Program-made: the position numbers and the translations under genes
Part shown: positions 22,605 through 33,102 of the stretch, one piece after another
Layout: every line of letters begins with the position of its first letter
Position numbering within the stretch: position 1 is the first letter of the stretch
Source of the DNA: Sweltsa coloradensis
Lineage: Eukaryota > Arthropoda > Insecta > Plecoptera > Chloroperlidae
Assembly (NCBI GenBank): GCA_024449915.1
Contig: JAMZAV010001284.1
Location: forward strand, 38,501 to 102,500
Length of the DNA stretch: 64,000 nt
Direction of reading: 5' to 3'
The notes under the pieces: generated by a model
What the model was told of the DNA's origin: nothing
Seen by the model: the letters and a program-made list of their open reading frames with translations, nothing else
Database searches by the model: none

Positions 22605-23011
22605 AAAAATCGTAAAATTGCGATTTTCATAAAAAAAAAAATATTTCGATTGCGCTCAAATTTTACACGAATATATTAATTCATAAAATTAAGGTTCTGT
22701 AAAAAAATCATTACAATCGGATAAAGCATGTAGGTGTTATAAGTCGAAGGAATTTTTTTTAATCGAAAAAAATCGTAAAATTGCGATTTTAATGAGAAAT
22801 AATTTTTCGATTGAGCTCAAAAAGTGGCAGTTCTAAGTTCAGAGATTTCGAAGGCCTCCATAAAATTTCATCGCAATTGGAGTATCGGTTTAGAAGAAAT
22901 CGTGCTAACAGACACACAATAATACAGAAAGAAAGAAAAAAAAACATTCCGGATTTTTTTCTCCAGTGTAGTGAAATGGAATCTTCGCTTTGCTCGCTAC
23001 GCTCATCCAAA

Positions 23012-23224
23012 AATACCACAACAATATTACCTCCCTTCGTAATTAAATTGGATGTAAAGTAAAAATTAAATTGTTTTGAAGTGAGGACCCGGCGCCTCCA
23101 CCAACAATGCTATTCTTATGGAGCTAAAACTCTTCTCGCTCTACCCGGCACCTCCACCAAAAGCATAACTTTTGCTATTTAAATTATTTGTTTATTACAG
23201 AATACGGTGAATTTGACTTCATTA
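23012..23224 (-). repeat. Duplicated segment, copy 1 (with 26555-26775)
   Basis: The segment from ATACCACAACAATATTACCT to TTTGACTTCATTA is repeated almost exactly at 26555-26775. Each copy holds two minus-strand occurrences of the GGTGGAGG motif, about 55 bp apart. In copy 1 the DNA after TTCATTA is interrupted by the element 23225-24027; in copy 2 it continues uninterrupted, giving an empty site. Confidence 0.92.
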
Positions 23225-23301
23225 TTGGATGAGCGTAGCGAGCGTAGCGAGCGAAGCGAAGATTCCATTTCACTACACTGGAGAAAAAAATCCGGAATGT
23301 T

Positions 23302-23333
<32 letters not shown>

Positions 23334-24027
23334 TTTTTTTTTGTATTTTTGTGTGTTTGTTAACACGATTCCGGCTAAACCGATACTCCGATTGCGATAA
23401 AATTTTATGGAGGCCTTCGAAATCTCTGAACTTAGAACTGCCACGTTTTTGAGCGCAATCGGGAAAATTTTTCTTATAAAAAACGCAATTTTACGATTTT
23501 TTTCGATTTTTAAAAAAAAAATTCGACTTATAACACTTACATGCTTTATCCGATTGTAATGATTTTTTAACAGAACCTTAATTTTATGAATTAAGATATT
23601 CGTGTGAAATTTGAGCTTAATCGAAACATTATTTCTCATGAAAATCGAAATTTTACGGGTTTTTTCTTTTTTAAAACAATTCTTTGACATATAACACCTA
23701 CATGCTTTATCCTATTGTAATGATTTTTTTATAGAACCTTAATTTCATGAATTAATATACTCGTGTAAAATTTGAGCGCAATTGAATAATTATTTCTTAT
23801 GAAAATTGCAATTTTACGATTTTTTTCTTTTTTAAATTACGTAAAAATTACGATTTATTAAAAAAAATTAAGTTAATTTTTAATTTAATTTAATTTAATT
23901 AAAAAAAAATCTTCGAATAAGTAATGATTTTTTCACAGAACAACAGAAAATCCGCGTAACTCAATGCAGCTCAATGCACCAATTACGCTCATCCAACAAC
24001 GCGGCGGGACTTAAGCGTTTTTCCTAG
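23225..24027 (+). mobile_element. Complete Helitron-like element, 803 bp, with empty site in the window
   Basis: The 5' end is TTGGATGAGCGTAGCGAGCG and the 3' end is GACTTAAGCGTTTTTCCTAG. Flanks are TTCATTA before and TGATAGATTTAAGGACTGGG after. The paralogous segment at 26768-26795 reads TTCATTATGATAGAATTAAG with no element, so insertion occurred between A and T without duplication. Subterminal TACGCTCATCCAACA, about 40 bp before the 3' end, is the complement of the 5' end. ACGC and GCGT near the 3' end could form a short hairpin. A T-rich tract at 23300-23342 follows TCCGGAATG. Confidence 0.88.
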
Positions 24028-24205
24028 TGATAGATTTAAGGACTGGGATGTATATTTAATTCCAAAAAAAAGGAAGCTTCGCAAACGCTTTTTCAGGCGC
24101 GTTGTTGGATGAGCGTAATTTTTTTTAAACGAAAAAAGCGTAAAATTGCGATTTTCATGAGAAATTATTTTTCGATTGCGCTCAAATTTCACACCAATAT
24201 ATTAA

Positions 24206-24819
24206 TTGGATGAGCGTAGCGAGCGTAGCGAGCGAAGCGAAGATTCCATTTCACTACACTGGAGAAAAAAATCCGGAATGTTTTTTTTTTTTTTCTTTTT
24301 TTTTTTTTGTATTTTTGTGTGTTTGTTAACACGATTCCGGCTAAACCGATACTCTGATTGCGATGAAATTTTATGGAGGCCTTCGAAATCTCTGAACTTA
24401 GAACTGCCACGTTTTTGAGCGCAATCGGGAAATTTTTTCTTATAAAAAACGCAATTTTACGATTTTTTTCGATTTTTTAAAAATTTCTTCGACTTATAAC
24501 ACCTACACGCTTTATCCGATTGTAATGTTTTTTTCACAGAACCTTAATTTTATGAATTAAGATATTCGTGTGAAATTTGAGCGTAATCGAAAAATTATTT
24601 CTCGTGAAAATTGCAGTTTTACGATTTTTTATTTTTTTTAAATTACGATTTATTAAAAAAATTAAGTTAATTTTTTATTTTATTTAATTTAATTAAAAAA
24701 AATCTTCGACTAAGTAATAATTTTTTCACAGAACAACAGAAAATCTGCGTAACACATGGCAGCTCAATGCACCAATTACGCTCATCCAACAACGCGGCGG
24801 GACTTAAGCGTTTTCCTAG
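24206..24819 (+). mobile_element. Complete Helitron-like element, 614 bp, with empty site in the window
   Basis: It starts TTGGATGAGCG after CACCAATATATTAA and ends GCGTTTTCCTAG before TTTATAAAATGAAGG. The paralogue at 26937-26966 reads CCAATATATTAATTTATAAA continuously. Insertion was therefore exactly between A and T with no duplication. Its target is itself the internal unit of another Helitron-like copy in the opposite orientation. Confidence 0.88.
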
Positions 24820-25259
24820 TTTATAAAATGAAGGTTCTGTATAAAAATACGTTACAATTGGATGAAGCATGTAGGTGTTATAAGTCAAAGAATGTTTAAA
24901 AAAGTCGAAAAAATCGTAAAAATTGTGATTTTCATGAAAAGTTATTTTTCGATTGCGCTCAAATTTCACAGGAATATATTATAAATTCATAAAATTAAGG
25001 TTCTGTGAAAAAATCATTACAATTGAATGAAGCATGTAGGTGTTATAAGTCGAAGAAAGTTTAAAAAAATATAAAAAAATCGTAAAATTGCAATTTTCAT
25101 GAGAAATATTTTTTTAATTGCGCTCTATTCACACGAATATATAAATTCATAAAATAAAGGTTCTGTGAAAAAATCATTACATTCGGATAAAGCATGTAGG
25201 TGTTTTAAGTCGAAGAATTTTTTTAAAATCGAAAAAAAATTGTAAAATTGCAATTGTAA

Positions 25260-25879
25260 TTGGATAAGCGTAGCGAGCGTAGCAAGCGAAGCGAAAATTC
25301 CATTTCACTACACTGGAGAAAAAAATCCGTAATGTTTTTTTTTCTTTTTTTCTTTTTGTATTTTTGTCTGTCTGTTAGCACGATTCCGGCTAAACCGATA
25401 CTCCAAATGAGATGAAATTTTATGGAGAACTTCGAAATCTCTGAACTTAGAACTGCCACATTTTGAGCGCAATTGAAAAACTATTTCTCATAAAAATCGC
25501 AAATTTACGATTTATTTCGATTTTTAAAAAAATTCTTCAACTTATAACACCTACATGCCTTATCTGATTTTAAAGATTTTTTCACAGAACCTTAATTTTA
25601 TGAATTTAGGTATTCGTGTGAAATTTGAGCGCAAACGAAAAATTATTTCTTATGAAAATTTTAATATTAAGATTTTTTCCTTTTTTAAAACTATTACGAT
25701 TAATTAAAAAAATTAAAAATGAAAGTTATTTTTTTTATTTTATTAATTAAATTTAAAAAAAATCTTCAACTTAGTAATGATTTTTTCACAGAACAACAGA
25801 AAATCCGCATAACACATGGCAGCTCAATGTACCAATTACGCTCATCCAACAACGCGGCGGGACTTAAGCGTTTTCCTAG
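25260..25879 (+). mobile_element. Complete Helitron-like element, 620 bp
   Basis: It starts TTGGATAAGCGTAGCGAGCG after GCAATTGTAA and ends GCGTTTTCCTAG before TAAAAATTAA. The likely empty site at about 27370-27415 is more diverged but also supports a junction between A and T. The interior shares the TCCGTAATG, T-rich and GATTCCGGCTAAACCGATAC blocks with its sisters. Confidence 0.82.
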
Positions 25880-26099
25880 TAAAAATTAATTTTTCGATTG
25901 AGCTCAAAAAGTGGCAGGTCTAAGTTTAGTGATTTCGAAGGCCTCCAGAAAATTTCATCGCAATTGGAGTATCGGTGTAGCCGGAATCGTGTAAAAAACA
26001 GACAAAAATACAAAAAAAAGAAAGAAAAAAAAAGAAAAAAAAACATTCGGGATTTTTTTTCCAGTGTAGTAAAATGAAATCTAAGCTTCGCTCATCCAA

Positions 26100-26554
26100 C
26101 ATTCGGATAAAGCTTTTTGGTGTTATAAGTCGAAGAAAGTTTTAAAAAATCGAAAACATCTTAAAATTGCAATTTTCATGAGAAATAATATTTTGATTGC
26201 GCTCGAATTTCACACGAATATATAATTTCATAAAATAAGGTTCTGTAAAAAATTATTACATTCGGATAAAGCATGTAGGTGTTATAAGTCGAAGAATTTT
26301 TTTTTTAATCGAAAAAAATCGTAAAATTGCGATTTTCATGAGAAATAATTTTTCGATTGCGCTCAAAAACGTGGCAGTTCTTGGTTCAGAGATTTCGAAG
26401 GCCTCCATAAAATTTCATCGCAATTGGAGTATCGGTTTAGCCGAATCGTGCTAACAGACACAATAATACAGAAAGAAAGAAAAAAAACATTCCGGATTTT
26501 TTTCTCCAGTGTAGTGAAATGGAATCTTCGCTTTGCTCGCTACGCTCATCCAAA
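26100..26554 (-). mobile_element. Partial Helitron-like copy ending at 26554
   Basis: The 5' end (minus strand) TTGGATGAGCGTAGCGAGCA is at about 26554. The body contains two of the internal unit blocks and the GATTCGGCTAAACCGATACT block. The 3' CTAG end is not present before the neighbouring copy begins at 26100, so it is truncated or was overwritten by later insertion. Confidence 0.6.
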
Positions 26555-26775
26555 AATACCACAACAATATTACCTCCCTCCGTAATTAAATTGGATGTAA
26601 AGTAGAAATAATATTGTTTTGAAGTGAGGACCCGGCGCCTCCACCAACAATGCTATTCTTATGGAGCTAAAACTTTTCTCACTCTACCCGGCACCTCCAC
26701 CAAAAGCATATAACTTTTACTACCTATTTAAATCATTTGTTTTTTACAGAATACGGTGAATTTGACTTCATTATG
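26555..26775 (-). repeat. Duplicated segment, copy 2 (with 23012-23224)
   Basis: A close copy of 23012-23224 with a few substitutions (CTCCGT for CTTCGT, small indels). It also carries two minus-strand copies of the GGTGGAGG motif at about 26630-26647 and 26686-26705. Its uninterrupted right flank supplies the empty site for the element at 23225-24027. Confidence 0.92.
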
Positions 26776-26816
26776 ATAGAATTAAGGACTGGGATGTATA
26801 TTTAATTCCAAAAAAA

Positions 26817-27605
26817 AGGAAGCTTCGCAAACGCTTTTTCAGGCGCGTTGTTGGATGAGCGTATTTTTTTTAACGAAAAAAAGCGCAAAATTGCGATTTT
26901 CATGAGAAATTATTTTTCGATTGCGTTCAAATTTCACACCAATATATTAATTTATAAAATGAAGGTTCTGTATAAAAAACGTTACAATCGGATGAAGCAT
27001 GTAGGTGTTATAAGTCAAAGAATGTTTTAAAAAAATCGAAAAATCGTAAAATTGTGATTTTCATGAAAAATTATTTTTCGATTGCGCTCAAATTTCACAG
27101 GAATATATAAATTCATAAAATTAAGGTTCTGTGAAAAAATCATTACAATCGAATAAAGCATGTAGGTGTTATAAGTCGAAGCAAGTTCAAATTTTTTTTT
27201 AAATCGTTAAAATTGCAATTTTTATGAGAAATATTTTTTTTTATAGCGCTCTTTTCACACGAATATCTAAATTCATCAAAATTAAGGTTTTGTGGAAAAA
27301 TCATTACAATCGGATAAAGCATGTAGGTGTTATAAGTCGAAGGATTTTTTTTTTAAATCGTAAAAAATCGTAAAATTGCGATTTTAATGAGAAATCATTT
27401 TTCGATTGAGCTCAAAAAGTGGCAGTTCTAAGTTCAGAGATTTCAAAGGCCTCCAGAAAATTTCATCGCAATTGGAATATCGGTTTAGCCGGAATCGTGC
27501 TAACAGACACACAATAATACAAACAGAAAGAAAGAAAAAAAAACATTCCGGATTTTTTTCTCCAGTGTAGTGAAATGGAATCTTCGCTTCGCTTCGCTCA
27601 TCCAA
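26817..27605 (-). mobile_element. Reverse-oriented Helitron-like copy with three internal units
   Basis: Minus strand from TTGGATGAGCGAAGCGAAGC (27605) to GCGTTTGCGAAGCTTCCT (about 26817). The AAGGTTCTGTG-type block recurs near 26963, 27122 and 27284, which sets the internal period at about 160 bp. It ends the composite, and its 5' end abuts the second piece of the split MITE at A|T. Confidence 0.78.
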
Positions 27606-28256
27606 TTATATTTAGGTGATTTCACTTGCGTATCCAACAATGCTATTTTTGTGGTCGCTTAATGCAAGCAGTTCAGTCGGACGCCGCCAGGATCGCGACG
27701 TGACAAGAGTACCATCAGAGTCGATAAAGAAGTTTCGGGGAAACTTCTTTATCGCCTGGTACCATTTCCTATATCGTAAAGATGGCGGTGTGTATACACT
27801 TTATTGAAGGCCGTGCATTCAGATCGGTAGCGGAACGTTCGAATTTTCGAATTCGAGCCGTCTATTGGTCCTCAAGGCCGCCATCTTTTAAGTTCTACGT
27901 CACGTGACTGGTACTCTGACACGTCGCGCATTCTGTCGGCGACCGTCTGCACTGCGTGCATTAAGCGACCACAAAATTCACGGCAGTGAAATCACCTAAA
28001 GATATATACCACCATGGTCTAATCCGACATTGCGACTAAAACGACATTTCGTCTAAGTGATTTTTGTCTAGACCGTAATTTCGTCTAAGTAATATTTGAC
28101 AGGACAGACACACATAAACAGAAGTCATAATGACACAGCTAGCAGGTGGATATACCACAGTAAGGCGACCAGCAACAAGCACAAGCACACAACAAGCGAC
28201 AACATTAACAAATTGTAAACAACTACAAATTACAAATAATGTAAATGTAAAATACA

Positions 28257-29024
28257 CTAGGAAAACGCTTAAGTCCCGCCGCGTTGTTGGATGAGCGTAA
28301 TTGGTGCATTGAGCTGCCATGTGTTATGCGGATTTTCTGTTGTTCTGTGAAAAAATCATTACTTAGTTGAAGATTTTTTAAAAATTAATTTAAATTAAAT
28401 AAAAATAAACTTTAATTTTTAATTTTTTAATTAATCGTAATTTTAAAAAGAAAAAAAAAACGTAAAATTGTGATTTTCATATAAAAAAATTATTCGATTG
28501 CGCTCAAATTTCACACGAATATATAAATTCATAAAATTAGGGTTCTGTGAAAAAATTATTACAATTGGTAAAAGCATGTAGGTGTTAAAAGTCAAAGAAT
28601 TGTTTTAAAAAAGAAAAAAACCCGTAAAATTTCGATTTTCATGAGAAATAATTTTTCAAATGCGCTCAAATTTCACACGAATATCTTAATTCATAAAATT
28701 ATGGTTCTGTGAAAAAATCATTAAAATCGGATAAAGCATGTAGGTGTTATAAGTCAAAGAAATTTTAAAAAAACGAAAAAAATCGTAAAATTGCGATTTT
28801 CATGAGAAATATTTTTTTCGATTGCGCTCAAAACGTGGCAGTTCTAAGTTCAGAGATTTCAAAGGCCTCCATAAAATTTCATCGCAATTGGAGTATCGGT
28901 TTAGCCGGAATCGTGCTGACAAACACACAATAATACAGAAAAAAAAGAAAAAAAAAAACATTCCGGATTTTTTTCTCCAGTGTAGTGAAATGGAATCTTC
29001 GCTTCGCTCGCTACGCTCATCCAA
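28257..29024 (-). mobile_element. Helitron-like copy outside the MITE
   Basis: The minus-strand 5' end TTGGATGAGCGTAGCGAGCG is at 29024 and the 3' end CTAG is at 28257-28260, preceded inward by the subterminal TACGCTCATCCAACA block. It has two full internal units (AAGGTTCTGTG-type blocks near 28541 and 28700). In element orientation the right flank is T; the left flank is a T-run, so the exact 5' junction is ambiguous. Confidence 0.8.
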
Positions 29025-29544
29025 AAATTATTAAAATTATAAAAATAACGATATTTTACAATATTTTAAAGCTGTAAAAATGTGTGTGTTTTTCTTAAAG
29101 CTAAAAATTAAATACTTTTATTTAGTCACATACATATTTTAATTTTGTAATTACCTTTTCTAAAATAATGTTTTAGTCAAAATTTTCGCCTTGTATATTA
29201 CATACGTTGACACGTACAAGTATTTAAAAAGAGTTTCATTAATTCGCATGCAAGTTTTTATTTTCACAAACTGTACTAAAATTATGCATTTATGAACAAA
29301 TTAAAATTTTGACCTTTGTATTTAAAAGATTAGACCAGACGAAAGAACTGCTGACCAAAATATACTAGACTAAATGTTCAGTTATACGATTAGTCGCCTT
29401 AGACGAAAAGGAAAAGCAGTGCAGACCAATGGACTGGTTATTCCAAATGTCCGTAGACAAAAGTCTGCGAACCATAGATGTGTCCGGTGCGTTTTGATAT
29501 GGTACGCAACACATTGTTGTTGTAATATTTTTACTTACTTTGTA
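29025..29544. other. Non-coding DNA, with the far side of the TCGTCTA-type repeat
   Basis: AT-rich. Around 29330-29470 it contains TTAGACCAGACGAAAG, TTAGACGAAAAGG and CCGTAGACAAAAGTC, motifs complementary in style to those at 21100 and 28040. No gene recognised. Confidence 0.4.
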
Positions 29545-29719
29545 TATTTATTTAACGTCCATCCTAACACACATAACAAAAACTTGTAGAAATACAGCCA
29601 AACCTTACACACTCAAAAGGAATGAGATCTAAAAAAGGGCCAAGCTCATCTACCCTTCCACATAAACGTACAGTGTCCCATAACAGCATCCTCGAAAAGC
29701 TTTTCAAAATAGAATTTGC
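29545..29719 (-). repeat. Non-LTR retroposon 3' end (family B), left arm of an inverted pair
   Basis: On the minus strand the end reads GGATGGACGTTAAATAAATA, which matches the ends at 31730-31760 (GGATAGACGTTAAATAAATA) and, reversed, 49025-49065. The preceding 153 bp (29567-29719) are repeated in inverted orientation at 29783-29935. Confidence 0.6.
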
Positions 29720-29935
29720 GATTATTAATTTAACGTAATAGTTTATCAAAGTTCTTTTTGTAATTAATTTAAACGTAAACATGCAAATTCTATTTTGCCA
29801 AGCTTTTCGAGGATGCTGTTATGGGACACTGTACGTTTATGTGGAAGGGTAGATGAGCTTGGCCCTTTTTTAGATCTCATTCCTTTTGAGTGTGTAAGGT
29901 TTGGCTGTATTTCTACAAGTTTTTGTTATGTGTGT
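29567..29935. repeat. Long inverted repeat, 153-bp arms, 63-bp loop
   Basis: Arms 29567-29719 and 29783-29935 match with about two mismatches. The frame MLLWDTVRLCGRVDELGPFL and onward is open in both arms, from the same source sequence. Because one arm ends in a retroposon tail, an inverted double insertion or 5' inversion during reverse transcription is likely. A transcript would form a long double-stranded hairpin. Confidence 0.93.
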
Positions 29936-31186
29936 GATCTCATTACTTTTTCAAGTTCCATTACAAAATTATTTGCTAAAATATAATATTTTTATCAAAG
30001 TTGATTTAAATTCTATGGTATTAGCAGTAACAATATAGGATGTAAAATATCTAGACCCGGATTCATGTACATCCTGGGTATAGGTGGTATAACCATGGTA
30101 TAACGACGGTATAAGGACTGGACCCCAATTCTTGAGTTCGTGGGAGATGAGTTGAAAACGCAATTTGAAAACGAAGTCGTTTTCGTTTTCGAAGGAATTG
30201 GTATTCTTGAACGGTATCGTGGAAAACGTCATGGGTTGTGAGTTGAAAGCATTGATATTAAACCCCTATAGTAGGCTAGATTAGCAGTCTCCTATACCTC
30301 CGCACAGGCGCGAGCGTAGCAAATTGAAGACTCAACCGGCCCATTTCAAGATGGCGATTTGGTGTTTTAATTTATGCTTTTTAATGCAATAAAGTATTTT
30401 ACTGGATTGTTTGATATGGTTTTAGCTTGTGCAGCATGGTATTAAACAAAAGAAACAATACGAAGTGATTGCATAAGGGAATTTAGTAATCATTTGGTGT
30501 TAAAGGCTAGTATGCTTACCTGTCAACCTGGCGGCAATCTTGAGAACTATTTGGCCACAAATCGCTCCCATTTGATTAACATGTAAACTGTCATTTTAAG
30601 ATGGCTTCTAATTGTACCGGAAGTGGACCACCGACTGCTGGTCTAGCCAATTATATAGGATGTCTATGGTTGAAAGAGTATCACGAAATCCAAACACTTT
30701 AAAAAGATTTGCGTATAGCAAAGAGCTCGAAAAAGTTCTATATTTATTCTAGATGGCAGTGCCTTCATAAACGCGGGCCAATCGAAAGACAAGTTGTATG
30801 AAATGATTTGATTGTTGCAATTATGTAAACAAACAGTTGAGCAAGTTCATATCAAAACAATGTTGTGCTGGCATAGGGTTGGCTAGGCTTGTCAAACATG
30901 TAAAGTAAGTATGAATTTTACTAGTCCTATAGCCAAATGGAACTTTAGACCTACACTGTTGTATTATAAATAATTTTCTACATCTGGGCCTAGGCCAGGG
31001 ACGGTTTCTGATTTGTTTTATGAGAGTATAATGACACCTTTTCTCGTTCCACACAAAGAAGAAAATTTTTAAATGTCCGCCATTTGTTTACGTATCGCAC
31101 TTTCCCGCCTAACTCTGCTTATACCGTCAACAAGTGTCAAGTAACTATGGTCACTTGTTGATTATATGCCAAGTGTTTAAGGCTTA
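29936..31186. other. Non-coding DNA, no feature recognised
   Basis: No coding frame or repeat match was identified. The phrase AAGATGGC recurs near 30350 and 30598, as it does near MITEs elsewhere in the window, without further similarity. Confidence 0.45.
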
Positions 31187-31325
31187 TTTTAAAACCTTTA
31201 TTTGGAAGCCTTCCAACAAACTTTTTCAACTTTTTTTTTCAAAAGAGACTATCATTCTATAACCTTAATGTCCATGTAAAATATGAACATTGTAGCCCCA
31301 CCCGTCTGGTCAGAATCGCGGGCCG
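31187..31325 (+). repeat. Dispersed segment shared with 22190-22330
   Basis: Blocks AACTTTTTCAACTTTTT, ATAACCTTAATGTCCATGTA, ATATGAAC and GCCCCACCCGT(C/T)TGGTCAGAAT occur in the same order at 22190-22330 inside a Helitron-like copy. Here no element ends are visible, so this is a fragment. Confidence 0.7.
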
Positions 31326-31329
31326 AAGT

Positions 31330-31363
31330 ATTAGATGTTAGCAGTAGCTAGCAGTAGCTAACA
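31330..31363. repeat. Small hairpin around GCTAGC
   Basis: GATGTTAGC and GCTAACATC pair across AGTAGCTAGCAGTA. It is a short palindrome with no context to give a function. Confidence 0.5.
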
Positions 31364-31679
31364 TCCTTAAAGTGATTTTGAGCATGTTTGAAGACATTTT
31401 TTCACCAAGAAGGAATGGTCGTACCCCAATAAAATTTGGCATGTGTTGTCAGGTACCTAAATCCCCTCGATTGTGATAGTTTTCAAGTTCACATCACGTT
31501 ACATGACGGCTGGGTAACACCTCGAAATCACCCCAACTCTGCTTGGTGTATAAGGTGCTTGAGTGTGTAGCGCACCGCGGCTTGTGCTGCGGCGCCCTAA
31601 CGGGCACCTAGATTAAGTTAAAAAAAACTAATTTTCACACTTTCATTTCATTAAATTTCATTATGTGTGCATCAATACG

Positions 31680-31765
31680 TAGCTGATTTTATTTACATGT
31701 CCTGTCCTCCTTAGTTAATGAGTTTTTATCTGAATAGGATAGACGTTAAATAAATAAACAAAAGG
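31680..31765 (+). repeat. Non-LTR retroposon 3' end (family B)
   Basis: GTCCTCCTTAGTTAATGAGT, then TGAATAGGATAGACGTTAAA, ending in TAAATAAAC. The complement is found at 49013-49085 with the same order of blocks, including GTCCTCCTTTG and the AAATAAATAAATAAA tail. Confidence 0.65.
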
Positions 31766-31959
31766 TAATGCCAGTAGAGCAACACCTCCGGAGATGAGGT
31801 CGTGATTATGTTTGTTATTCGTTCCAGTCGGTTATGAATGTAATACCCTGAAACTTAATTTAAGAATAAATGGCGGAAAACAGAAGGTAGAAGATAGAAT
31901 CCACTATATTTTGGACTCAAAACTCATATTCTACCAATATCTATACTAATAGTCTTGAA

Positions 31960-33060
31960 TAACACGATCTCGGCGCGGAAAACAATTTTTTTTTTTGGAT
32001 TCACGGTTGCCGCGCCCAAAGTGGGCGTCGCACCCGAACGTGACGGTACCGGTGCGTTCGGAATCTTTCCGGGTACAGGCACCGCCAAGGGTTTTGGACC
32101 CGCTCGCATACTTTGGCCTTGGCGACGATGAACATTTTGGCTCGCGTGCCGTTTTGGGGAGAGCACTTATTTAGCGGACGAGAAAAAAATGAAAAAAAAA
32201 TCATAATTTTAATTCGTCTTCCCACGCGTGGACATTTCCAAAACGCACCCGAAACCGTCGAGGGCACGTTTTCGAAACGACCCGTTTTCTTATTTTTGGA
32301 CATTGTTTGGATTTTCCGTTTCAAATTTTCTAAAAATTCTAGGTGCGTGGTAGAGCCCCGAGGTTTGTCAATTCCGAATGTCAAAGAAATGGCGAACGGG
32401 TGAGGAGAAAAAAAGAGCCGATATCTTTTGCCGATTGCGCGGAAAAAAATCCCAAAGTCGAAAAAAGTTTTAAATTTTTTTACATTTTGGGGTGCAACTC
32501 TAAAAGCTTAAAATATTGGCTTTTCTCTGTTCGATTTGGAACGACCAAGGCTCTTTAATATAGCGGAAGGATGAAGGTATTTAAATAAAATTGTTTTGAG
32601 AACCTGGGTTCGAACCCGGGCTAGGTGGAAGCCTTCGAGTTCGGCCCGGGACACTTTTTGAAAGTTGAACTTTGCATTCAAGGTCACAAAAAGCACGGTA
32701 AATATTTTTTGTAAAATTCACGAATAGCAAAAAGCACTCTTCCCGACCTTTACGGAAATTGTCATACCAAACATCACGCATTTGGTTACGTTTGAAGGGT
32801 AGAAGTGGCACCGACAAAATTGACATGCGTGCCGTTTTTGCATAGAAAAAACAACTTTTTACAGTTGCATGCAAATATAAAACGTCATAAAACGGGTATG
32901 ACTCTAGAGGTTGGGTCCACTTTGTTGGTCTAATAAATTCAGAACAGGGTCGAGGATTCCGAAAAACAACTTTTCAAACCTTCGTTTTCACATCCTAAGC
33001 GCCGAAAAAATATATTTATGAACTTATTTTATTATTCCCTGCGATGAAATTTCCAACGCG
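31960..33060. other. GC-richer unclassified repeat-like DNA
   Basis: This stretch is rich in CCCGG, GTCCGA and AAAA runs, in a style similar to the satellite-like array at 35.4-36.8 kb, but I found no clear unit within it. Frames of 80-127 codons on the minus strand carry no recognised domain. A tRNA-like B-box segment lies at 32592-32660. Confidence 0.35.
32592..32660 (-). repeat. tRNA-like B-box segment
   Basis: The minus strand reads GCCCGGGTTCGAACCCAGG, a T-arm-like stem and loop with a perfect B box (GGTTCGAACCC). It is followed by an A-rich stretch. The A-box region is weak, so it is probably a SINE relic. Confidence 0.35.
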
Positions 33061-33102
33061 CGTGTATAGGGTACAGTTATTACTCGCCACATATCCATAC
33101 AG

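Larger units (their letters stand above)
24067..26099 (-). mobile_element. Reverse-oriented Helitron-like copy hosting two forward copies
   Basis: Its 3' end (minus strand) is at about 24067, where AGGAAGCTTCGCAAACGC stands in place of the CTAGGAAAACGC form. Its 5' end, TTGGATGAGCGAAGC, is at 26099. The forward elements 24206-24819 and 25260-25879 lie inside it. The remaining host DNA (24067-24205, 24820-25259, 25880-26099) contains two or more of the 160-bp units and runs parallel to 26817-27605. Confidence 0.7.
21181..27605 (-). mobile_element. Composite of Helitron-like elements nested in one another
   Basis: In minus orientation the composite starts TTGGATGAGCGAAGCG (27605) and ends GTTTCCTAG (21181). 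It lies between A and T of the split MITE with no duplication. Inside are several complete or partial copies in both directions. The recurring internal unit of about 160 bp contains GCGATTTTCATGAGAAAT, TTCGATTGCGCTCAAATTTC, AAGGTTCTGTGAAAAAATCA, and GGATAAAGCATGTAGGTGTT. No Rep/helicase coding sequence is present, so all copies are non-autonomous. Confidence 0.8.
21163..28016 (+). mobile_element. hAT-like MITE split by Helitron-like elements
   Basis: The left piece is only 18 bp (CATGGTGGTAGGTATATA, 21163-21180). The right piece is 27606-28016, starting TTATATTTAGGTGATTTCAC and ending in the family terminus ATATATACCACCATG. GTCTAATC stands outside both ends (21155-21162 and 28017-28024), an exact 8-bp duplication that proves the two pieces belong together across 6.4 kb. 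The right piece has the same body as the copy at 14013-14899, with the palindrome at about 27718-27757. The insert is the Helitron-like composite. Confidence 0.9.

Noticed and set aside
23184..23690. 168-codon Lys-rich minus-strand frame and similar frames at 22811, 24206 and 28800
   Set aside because: All are translations of the Helitron-like repeat with its poly(T) or poly(A) tracts.
21181..27605. CRISPR-like regular repeats
   Set aside because: The recurring 160-bp blocks have no short direct repeats with unique spacers, and the setting is clearly eukaryotic.
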